A program made the translations under genes and the position numbers. Below, piece by piece: positions 1 to 4,569 of a stretch of DNA of 5,517 nt; position 1 is the first letter of the stretch; every line of letters begins with the position of its first letter. The stretch comes from Nitrospirota bacterium (GTDB lineage: Bacteria; Nitrospirota; JACRHJ01), in assembly GCA_021785055.1 (NCBI GenBank), contig JAJYGS010000051.1, forward strand, positions 1 through 5,517, read 5' to 3'. The notes under the pieces are model-generated. The model saw only the letters and a list, made by a program, of their open reading frames with translations, was not told the origin of the DNA and made no database searches.

Positions 1-577
1 CCTCCTCTTTCCTGCCGACGGCAAGCTGTTTCTCAAGATACAGGAGCCTGTAGACATGCCTCTTGGCGGATTCCGCCACCTGCCACTCCTCCCACGCTAC
101 TTCAAGGTTCACCGAGGCCGCCTTGGCGCGCGCCGCATCGACCTTCGCGCCCCTTGTCAGAAGCGACCTGAGGTCCCAGTCGAGCCCCAGTCCGTATGCG
201 GTTACCGTCCCGACGGTATTGCCGCCTATGGGGAAATCCGAGCTGTAGCCGAAGGTGGGGTTCGGCAATATCCCGGCCTGCAAAAGCTGGGCATTCGCCA
301 CACCGAGGCGGTCACGTTCCGCCCGGAGGACAGGGTTGGTTATAACGGATATAATGGCCGCATCCCGGGCCGAGATTCCCTTTGTAAAATCTATGGTGCG
401 CGGCCTCAGGACGGGATGGCTTATCTCTTTGGCTTTTATGCAGATTGACTTCAGGTCGGGGGACGAGAGGGCCCGGGAAACGGCATGTTCATCAAGAGGC
501 TTGGGTCGGTAAATTGCGCAGCCCTGCACTATCAGTAAAACCACTATCGGTACAAATTTTTTCCAACTTCCTTTCAC
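1..577 (-). CDS. TolC-family outer-membrane efflux lipoprotein, N-terminal part (runs off left edge)
   Basis: The reading frame starts at a GTG at 577 and stays open to base 1, giving 192 codons of a protein that continues outside the window. TolC-family proteins form the outer-membrane exit duct of tripartite efflux pumps or type I secretion systems. The start is supported by AAGAGG five bases upstream. The first 20 residues form a lipoprotein signal: KK at 6-7, a hydrophobic stretch at 8-17, then VQGC with the acylated cysteine at 20. After it come the family's hallmarks: a helix with a TNPVLRAERDRL motif near 80-91, then QAGILPNPTFGY near 100-111, followed by a strand-like segment and a long helix. 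Alanine follows the cysteine, which under E. coli rules sends the lipoprotein to the outer membrane. The best match by memory is the CusC/CzcC/NodT-type subgroup, usually encoded with RND and membrane-fusion partners; these would lie left of the window. Substrate cannot be told. Confidence 0.85.
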   Translation of the reverse strand, partial: MKGSWKKFVPIVVLLIVQGCAIYRPKPLDEHAVSRALSSPDLKSICIKAKEISHPVLRPRTIDFTKGISARDAAIISVITNPVLRAERDRLGVANAQLLQAGILPNPTFGYSSDFPIGGNTVGTVTAYGLGLDWDLRSLLTRGAKVDAARAKAASVNLEVAWEEWQVAESAKRHVYRLLYLEKQLAVGRKEE

Positions 578-608
578 GTTTACCTCTTACTTAGTTTACC
601 AGGAAGTT

Positions 609-637
609 ATAGTATTCTCATTACAACGTAAAATCAA
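609..637 (-). promoter_or_regulatory. Predicted sigma-70 promoter for the TolC-family gene
   Basis: Read on the minus strand, TTGATT (637-632) and TACTAT (614-609) are separated by exactly 17 bases. The expected start of transcription is near 602, leaving a leader of about 25 bases before the GTG at 577. The region around it is A+T-rich compared with the flanking genes, and it lies downstream of the apt terminator, so the efflux gene probably has its own transcript. This is a consensus match only. Confidence 0.55.
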
Positions 638-693
638 TACCCAAATTCAACTTTGAAGTGCAGCGGCGTTTTAATGTTATAAAATATCTCTTT

Positions 694-703
694 GGGGGGG
701 GGG
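694..703. repeat. Homopolymer of ten G (ten C on the minus strand)
   Basis: Ten consecutive G residues interrupt an otherwise A+T-rich intergenic stretch between the apt terminator and the efflux-gene promoter. Runs of this length are prone to slipped-strand change in length and also to sequencing or assembly error. On the minus strand the run falls between a weak TTTATG (709-704) and TATTTT (686-681), which would be a 17-base spacer if that poor promoter match is real. Confidence 0.9.
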
Positions 704-730
704 CATAAAGCCAAGCGCGCCCATCGACCA

Positions 731-765
731 AAAATCAAAGGGTTACGGAGTTAATCGTAACCCTT
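731..765 (-). terminator. Rho-independent terminator after apt
   Basis: AAGGGTTACG (738-747) and CGTAACCCTT (756-765) are a perfect 10-bp inverted repeat with an 8-base loop. On the minus strand the stem is followed by TGATTTTTGG, a short T-run. It lies about 50 bases past the apt stop codon and so should end the SLOG-acyP-rpoS-apt transcript. There is no T-run on the plus-strand side, so it is probably one-directional. Confidence 0.8.
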
Positions 766-815
766 CGCCCTCAAATCTCAAACTGGCCCGCAGCCATCCT
801 GCCTTACGCACACAA

Positions 816-1331
816 TTAATAACTTACAAGGGACAAGACCTGGTATCCCGCGAGCTTGTCCCGGCCTTTAAGTTCCGTAAGCTCTATAAGGAACGCTACG
901 CCGACGACAACCGCGCCAAGCTGCTTTAAGAGATCTAACGTCGCCGCCATCGTCCCGCCGGTCGCAAGGAGATCGTCAACCACCAGGACACGCTCTCCGG
1001 GAGTTATAGCGTCCTGATGAACGGTAAGAGTATCCGTGCCGTATTCAAGCTCGTATTTTGCTTCGTATATATCGCTTGGGAGCTTGCCCGGCTTTCTTAT
1101 GGGGATGAAGCCGGCATTCATACCATATGCCACCGGCGCGCCCACGATAAAGCCGCGAGACTCTATTCCCACGACCTTGTCTATCTCTTCGCCCTCGTAA
1201 AAGCAGGTAATCTTCTCGACGACCTTCTGAAACGCCTCGCCGTCCTTCAGGAGCGTAGTTATGTCCTTGAACAGGATGCCCTTCTTCGGGAAGTCCGGGA
1301 TGTCCCTGATGCGGGATTTCAGGTCAAACAT
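816..1331 (-). CDS. apt: Adenine phosphoribosyltransferase
   Basis: This 171-residue protein salvages adenine: adenine plus PRPP gives AMP and pyrophosphate in the cytoplasm. The sequence is typical for the family in length and content: an IRDIPDFPKKGILFKD opening at 8-23, GIESRGF at 55-61, the RKPGKLP loop at 79-85, and the YELEYGTDTL segment at 93-102. The type I phosphoribosyltransferase PRPP-binding motif VLVVDDLLATGGT is at 115-127, with its two aspartates and the TGGT phosphate loop intact. The ATG at 1331 is preceded by AAAGGAGG three bases away. That site overlaps the TAA stop of the sigma-factor gene, only 9 bases separate the two genes, and translation is probably coupled. A hairpin terminator follows. 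Nothing suggests loss of activity. Confidence 0.97.
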   Translation of the reverse strand: MFDLKSRIRDIPDFPKKGILFKDITTLLKDGEAFQKVVEKITCFYEGEEIDKVVGIESRGFIVGAPVAYGMNAGFIPIRKPGKLPSDIYEAKYELEYGTDTLTVHQDAITPGERVLVVDDLLATGGTMAATLDLLKQLGAVVVGVAFLIELTELKGRDKLAGYQVLSLVSY

Positions 1332-1340
1332 ATGCCTCCT

Positions 1341-2369
1341 TTACAATATACTATCCAGGTCGATACTTTTTCTTTTTGTGATAAACCGAAGCTTGTTGAG
1401 CGCCGAGGCCTCGATCTGGCGCACGCGCTCGCGGGTAAGACCGAATTCCTTTCCGATGACTTCGAGCGTCTGGGCTTCACCGTCCTCAAGGCCGAAACGA
1501 AGGCTGATAACCTTCTTCTCGTTCTCGGTGAGATAATTCAGCCACTCGATTATCTGCTCGTGGCGCATTATGCCCTCTGTATCCTTCTCGGGCGAGCGGG
1601 AGGTCTGATCCTCTATGAGGTCCTTCAGCGACCCTTCTTCCTTGTTGCCGATAGGCGTATCGAGGGAATGGGTCTTCCGGATGAGCTGCATTATATCCTT
1701 CACCTGGTCTGGCGCGTAGTTCATCTCCGCGGCTATCTCTTCAACCGTCGGTTCGCGCTTCAAGTTCTGGATAAGCCTTCGCACGACCTTCACGAACGAA
1801 TTTATGACTTCCGAAATATGCACGGGCAGGCGTATGGTGCGTGTCTGGTTTACGAGCGCGCGCTCTATGGACTGCTTTATCCACCATGATGCATATGTGG
1901 AGAAGCGGAACCCTTTCTCCGGCTTGAATTTCTCGACGGCCTTTATCAGGCCGATATTGCCTTCTTCGATTATGTCGGAGAAGGGAAGACCTCGGTTTAT
2001 GTAGCGCTTTCCTATATTGACGACAAGCCGGAGATTGGCCTCGATCATCCTGGCGCGCGCCGCTTCGTCGCCTTTTGCGATGCGGTGGGCAAGCTCCTGC
2101 TCGTCCTCGAACGTCAGAAGGCTCGAAACCCGTATCTCCTTGAGATAGAGCTTTATGGCGTCCTGAGCCTCGTCCGGATAGGACGCGGGTTCTTCTTCCT
2201 CCTCTTCCTTGTCGAAGAGTCCTTCTCCCGCCTCGGCCTCGAACTGCTCGTCGTCTACCTCTTCGGGAAAATATTCAAGCTCCTCTGCCTCGTCCTTCGG
2301 CTTATCAATGTCAAGCTCGACGGTCTCGCCGGCGAATTCCTCGTTTTTCTGTTTTTTCTTTTTCGGCAT
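1341..2369 (-). CDS. rpoS: RpoS-like sigma-70 family RNA polymerase sigma factor
   Basis: A 342-residue sigma factor that directs RNA polymerase to promoters. Domains in order: a lysine-rich start (3-6), a very acidic segment (about 10-70, including six glutamates at 55-60), region 1.2 (about 70-110), region 2 (about 111-172, with FRFSTYASWWIKQ for -10 melting), regions 3.0-3.1 (about 173-245), and region 4 (about 277-328, with the -35-binding helix-turn-helix ending in GLTRERVRQIEASALNKLR). The length (E. coli RpoS has 330) and the IERALVNQTRTIRLPVH stretch at 168-184 fit RpoS better than the primary factor RpoD, which is longer and reads ITRSIADQARTIRIPVH there. One residue is RpoD-like: E187 where E. 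coli RpoS has K173. The ATG at 2369 has only a weak GGG as ribosome site, 11 bases after the acyP stop, so coupling to acyP is likely. Most other deltaproteobacterial or gammaproteobacterial rpoS genes sit near nlpD, pcm or surE, none of which is here. Being a sigma factor is certain; the RpoS label is likely. Confidence 0.9.
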   Translation of the reverse strand: MPKKKKQKNEEFAGETVELDIDKPKDEAEELEYFPEEVDDEQFEAEAGEGLFDKEEEEEEPASYPDEAQDAIKLYLKEIRVSSLLTFEDEQELAHRIAKGDEAARARMIEANLRLVVNIGKRYINRGLPFSDIIEEGNIGLIKAVEKFKPEKGFRFSTYASWWIKQSIERALVNQTRTIRLPVHISEVINSFVKVVRRLIQNLKREPTVEEIAAEMNYAPDQVKDIMQLIRKTHSLDTPIGNKEEGSLKDLIEDQTSRSPEKDTEGIMRHEQIIEWLNYLTENEKKVISLRFGLEDGEAQTLEVIGKEFGLTRERVRQIEASALNKLRFITKRKSIDLDSIL

Positions 2370-2380
2370 ATAGGCACCCG

Positions 2381-2683
2381 TCAGACCCTGATTGTAAAAT
2401 TTTTAAACCTGCCGGTGCAGGTTTTCCAGTATACCTTCACGTCTTCAACCCGCGCCACGGCGGGGCCTTTCTCAAGCTCTTTTATAAATTTCTTCGCGTC
2501 CTCCTCATCCGCCTCTATTTCCAACTCCACGCGCCCGTCCGGGAGGTTCCTGGACCACCCCAGGACATTATGCTTCGCCGCCGCCCGTTCCGTGAAAAAC
2601 CTGTATCCGACGCCCTGGACGCGCCCGCTTACAAAGATTTCGGCCCCTACCCGGCTATTTGTCGAAGGGTTCCTGCCCGGCAT
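2381..2683 (-). CDS. acyP: Acylphosphatase
   Basis: A 100-residue cytoplasmic enzyme that hydrolyses acyl phosphates such as acetyl phosphate or 1,3-bisphosphoglycerate to the acid and phosphate. The phosphate-binding loop VSGRVQGVGYRFF lies at 18-30 with the catalytic arginine at 28. The second signature GWSRNLPDGRVELEIEAD lies at 42-59 with the catalytic asparagine at 46. Acylphosphatases usually have about 90 residues; the extra ten are at the N-terminus (MPGRNPSTNS) and look unstructured. The ATG at 2683 is well supported by a GGGAGGGG ribosome site just upstream, and I see no later in-frame start before the fold begins. It lies 27 bases after the TIGR00725-like gene and 11 before rpoS, in the same transcript. 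Its last 15 codons contain a hairpin described separately. Confidence 0.95.
   Translation of the reverse strand: MPGRNPSTNSRVGAEIFVSGRVQGVGYRFFTERAAAKHNVLGWSRNLPDGRVELEIEADEEDAKKFIKELEKGPAVARVEDVKVYWKTCTGRFKNFTIRV
2405..2424 (-). promoter_or_regulatory. Hairpin in the acyP 3' end, just ahead of rpoS
   Basis: AAACCTGC (2424-2417 on the minus strand) and GCAGGTTT (2412-2405) form a perfect 8-bp stem with the four-base loop ACCG. It is inside acyP codons, and 35 bases separate it from the rpoS ATG. It is followed by an A/T-only stretch (AAAAATTTT) rather than a clean T-run, so it is a poor terminator. It could still slow polymerase, mark an RNA-processing site, or affect access to the weak rpoS ribosome site. 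Function is inference; the inverted repeat is plain. Confidence 0.45.
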
Positions 2684-2710
2684 AGCCCCTCCCGTTAAAA
2701 GCGTACAGGC

Positions 2711-3166
2711 CTAACGTATCGCTTCAAGGGCCATGTCTACCGCCTGCGCGGGGCCGCCAGCCTTCTTTATGCTTTCGTCAACATCCCAACTCCCAAGGCT
2801 GATTACCGGCTTGCCGAGCTTCAGCGCAAACGCTATCTCGGACAGCGTGCCGTATTCTCCGGCGACGGCGATAAGGACATCGGAAGACCTGACGACTATT
2901 ATATTCCTCGCGTGGTTAAAGCCTGTGATGATCGGGATGTCGATGTATCGGTTCGCGTCGCGGGTGTCGAAACCCGGCAGAATGCCTATAGTCTGGCCGC
3001 CTGCTTCCTTGGCCCCCCTGCATGCCGCTTCCATGACGCCGCCAAGCCCTCCGGTAAGGACGGTCGCGCCTTTCTCGGCGGCCAGCCTCCCTACTTCCAT
3101 GGCGTCTTCATAGGGCTTCCCGGAGGCAAGCGCCGAGCCTATAATACCGATTACGACCTTTTCCAA
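2711..3166 (-). CDS. TIGR00725-type SLOG/LOG-like nucleotide-binding protein
   Basis: A 151-residue Rossmann-fold protein of the SLOG superfamily (relatives include LOG phosphoribohydrolases, DprA and molybdenum-cofactor carrier proteins). The N-terminal strand IGIIGSA is at 6-12. The glycine-rich phosphate-binding motif TGGLGGVMEAACRGA is at 38-52, and GILPG follows at 61-65. ARNIIVVRSSDVLIAV is at 86-101, then GEYGTLSEIAFAL at 103-115. True LOG enzymes carry PGGxGTxxE at that last place; here it is VAGEYGTLSE, so the proline and one glycine are absent and cytokinin-type hydrolase activity should not be assumed. The start is a TTG at 3166, chosen because AAAGGTGG lies four bases upstream and the family strand begins right after it. 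It is first in the cluster with acyP, rpoS and apt, but I found no convincing sigma-70 promoter between it and the tRNA terminator. Substrate unknown. Confidence 0.85.
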   Translation of the reverse strand: MEKVVIGIIGSALASGKPYEDAMEVGRLAAEKGATVLTGGLGGVMEAACRGAKEAGGQTIGILPGFDTRDANRYIDIPIITGFNHARNIIVVRSSDVLIAVAGEYGTLSEIAFALKLGKPVISLGSWDVDESIKKAGGPAQAVDMALEAIR

Positions 3167-3190
3167 TCCGCCACCTTTGCGCTCAAAATA

Positions 3191-3222
3191 ATTAAAAAGG
3201 GCATCTCCTTTCGAGGATACCC
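3191..3222 (-). terminator. Rho-independent terminator after tRNA-Pro
   Basis: On the minus strand GGGTAT (3222-3217) pairs with ATGCCC (3204-3199), with an inner CCT/AGG stem around a CGAA loop and a two-base bulge, then TTTTTAATTATTTT from 3198. It begins 17 bases past the tRNA 3' end and should release the tRNA transcript just upstream of the TTG start at 3166. Confidence 0.8.
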
Positions 3223-3238
3223 TTCAATCACTGCAAGA

Positions 3239-3315
3239 TGGTCGGGGCGAAAGGATTTGAACCTTCGACCCCACGGTCCCGAACCGTGTGCGCTACCAGG
3301 CTGCGCTACGCCCCG
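3239..3315 (-). tRNA. tRNA-Pro, anticodon CGG, with encoded CCA
   Basis: The minus strand folds as a complete cloverleaf. The acceptor stem is CGGGGCG (3315-3309) with CGCCCCG (3249-3243). The D stem is GCGC/GCGC around AGCCTGGTA, and the anticodon stem CACGG/CCGTG carries the loop TTCGGGA. The T arm GAAGG-TTCAAAT-CCTTT closes with one G-T pair. The loop gives anticodon CGG, reading the proline codon CCG, with the usual G at position 37 for proline tRNAs. Discriminator A at 3242 is followed by CCA at 3241-3239 in the DNA, so the 3' end does not need to be added. A strong promoter precedes it and a hairpin terminator follows, so it appears to be a stand-alone unit. Confidence 0.97.
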
Positions 3316-3327
3316 TCAATCCACTGT

Positions 3328-3356
3328 ATGTTATAGCAGTTCCCTTTCCCTGTCAA
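3328..3356 (-). promoter_or_regulatory. Predicted sigma-70 promoter for tRNA-Pro
   Basis: A perfect TTGACA (3356-3351) and TAACAT (3333-3328) are separated by 17 bases; an overlapping TATAAC (3335-3330) is the alternative -10. The expected transcription start is near 3321, just before the tRNA 5' end at 3315. The whole element fits in the 51-bp gap after the upstream protein gene's stop codon. Confidence 0.8.
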
Positions 3357-3366
3357 GGCTTTTCGT

Positions 3367-4539
3367 TTAAATACCGAGACCCATAGTCTGTCTTTTCTTC
3401 TCTATGAACTTCGCCGTCTCGTCCGCGAAATAATCTCCGCTTTCGATGACTTCCCTCGATACTCTGCCGTTATAGAGATCCCGCCCTTCTTTAAGCTCCG
3501 GCGCGAGCGCCTCCTCGAAATTCCCGGCCCTTATCCCCTCCTCGACCACGCCCTGGTTATAAAGCGCAATGTCGGAGAGTATTATCCTTGCGAAACGCCT
3601 CGCGGCCTCAACCTGTTGATGGTCTGCCGTCTGCCGGCTGTCAACCGCCTGACGCTCTGTGGCCGGCTGCTTGTCCGGCGCCGTTTCCGGTTCCATCTGC
3701 CTCTCGACAGTCGGCGGAATCGACGGGGCAGGCGGCTCCGGTATCTCGTCATTGCGCATTCTAACGCCCTGCTCCTGCCTGAGCGGAATATCTTCCGGAG
3801 CGGGTATCCTGATGTCCTCCTCGCGCGGCGGTCTTACGGACGGCGCTCCCCCCGCTTCCGCCGCCAGACGCTTAACCTTCTGGACAAGGCTATCCTGGAT
3901 GTGGTGTTTTTCTATGTAGTCGTCCGCGCCGTAGAGGCTTACGGGCTCCCTTTTGTAGCGTGTCTTGTCGTATATTGACGCTATAAGGATTATTTTTATG
4001 TCGCTTGATTCCGGGCTGTTCTTCAGCCTGTCGCAGATCTCGAATCCGTATATCCTTGGGAGAGCGACATCGAGAATGCAAAGGAAGGGTTTTTCCCTCT
4101 CTATTGACACGACGGCCGCGATGCCTTCCGTCTCTTTGATTACCTGGTAGCCCTCGTTTGTTAAAATGGATTCCACCAGGCCCAGTATGGATTCGCCGTC
4201 GTGCGCAACCAGTATCTTCGACCTGTCGAGACCCCATTTGGGCACGGAGCGCGAAACCTTTGACTGGGGCGCCGCCTCGGCGGGTTTCGAGGGTGCGAGC
4301 GGAGAAGGCGGAGTAAATGCCGCCTCAGGGGGCTTTTGTGCGGCAGGTTCCGCAGGCGAAGGACGCGGAGATTCGGGGGGAGTTTTCTGTAGCGGCTGTT
4401 CAGCCTTGCCGGCCTCCGCAGGCTTCTCCACAAGGAAAATATTGCCGCATTTCGGGCACTTAAGTCTTGTGCCGCCTTCTTTTATCTTGGAGTCGTCCAC
4501 CTTCAGGCGCACGCCGCACTGACTGCAGGAAGTTATCAT
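3367..4539 (-). CDS. Zinc-ribbon plus response-regulator receiver protein
   Basis: A 390-residue protein. It opens with an MJ0042-type zinc ribbon: CxxC at 5-8 and CPKC at 28-31, enough to bind one zinc. A proline/alanine-rich linker spans about 40-95. A receiver domain spans about 108-227: phospho-accepting aspartate at 157 in CILDVALPRIYG, serine at 188 in the Thr/Ser switch place, and lysine at 211 in ADDYIEK. The acidic pair is His113-Asp114 rather than two acids. A second proline/glutamine-rich linker spans about 228-308. A charged, helical C-terminal region (about 310-385) holds ARRFARIILSDIALYNQG; I recall similar tails in deltaproteobacterial zinc-ribbon proteins but cannot name the domain. 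No DNA-binding helix-turn-helix, signal peptide or membrane segment is visible, so it is probably a cytoplasmic signalling protein of unknown output. I chose ATG 4539 over GTG 4545 because GGAGG directly abuts that GTG. It follows the M16 gene by 30 bases, so the two are likely co-transcribed. Confidence 0.88.
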   Translation of the reverse strand: MITSCSQCGVRLKVDDSKIKEGGTRLKCPKCGNIFLVEKPAEAGKAEQPLQKTPPESPRPSPAEPAAQKPPEAAFTPPSPLAPSKPAEAAPQSKVSRSVPKWGLDRSKILVAHDGESILGLVESILTNEGYQVIKETEGIAAVVSIEREKPFLCILDVALPRIYGFEICDRLKNSPESSDIKIILIASIYDKTRYKREPVSLYGADDYIEKHHIQDSLVQKVKRLAAEAGGAPSVRPPREEDIRIPAPEDIPLRQEQGVRMRNDEIPEPPAPSIPPTVERQMEPETAPDKQPATERQAVDSRQTADHQQVEAARRFARIILSDIALYNQGVVEEGIRAGNFEEALAPELKEGRDLYNGRVSREVIESGDYFADETAKFIEKKRQTMGLGI

Positions 4540-4545
4540 TTTCAC

Positions 4546-4550
4546 CCTCC
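4546..4550 (-). promoter_or_regulatory. Ribosome binding site that sets the start of the zinc-ribbon/receiver gene
   Basis: GGAGG at 4550-4546 touches the in-frame GTG at 4545 with no spacer but lies six bases from the ATG at 4539. Starting at the ATG also gives MITSCSQC, the usual short lead before the first CxxC in MJ0042-type ribbons. Confidence 0.7.
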
Positions 4551-4569
4551 GAAGGCTATAAAAAGCCGC

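Noticed and set aside
56..448. Plus-strand open frames opposite the efflux lipoprotein
   Set aside because: The minus-strand frame carries a lipoprotein signal, a ribosome site, a promoter and TolC-family motifs; the plus frames show none.
1017..1889. A 290-codon plus-strand open frame opposite apt and rpoS
   Set aside because: It lies wholly antisense to two genes with unmistakable family motifs, has no family-like sequence, and is explained by their codon bias.
2437..2442. TATACT on the minus strand inside acyP as a -10 for rpoS
   Set aside because: No acceptable -35 at 16-18 bases upstream and no extended -10 TG, so not called as a promoter.
2085..2714. A 209-codon plus-strand open frame opposite rpoS and acyP
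   Set aside because: Its leucine/phenylalanine-rich stretch is the reverse of the sigma factor's glutamate-rich tail; no plausible ribosome site or domain.
3239..3315. tRNA-Pro as an integration site for a mobile element
   Set aside because: No integrase, no repeated copy of the tRNA 3' end in the window, and both flanks are ordinary chromosomal genes.
3890..4433. Minus-strand frames of 90-115 codons within the zinc-ribbon/receiver gene
   Set aside because: Arginine/proline-rich shifted readings of the same DNA; the main frame has continuous domain structure.
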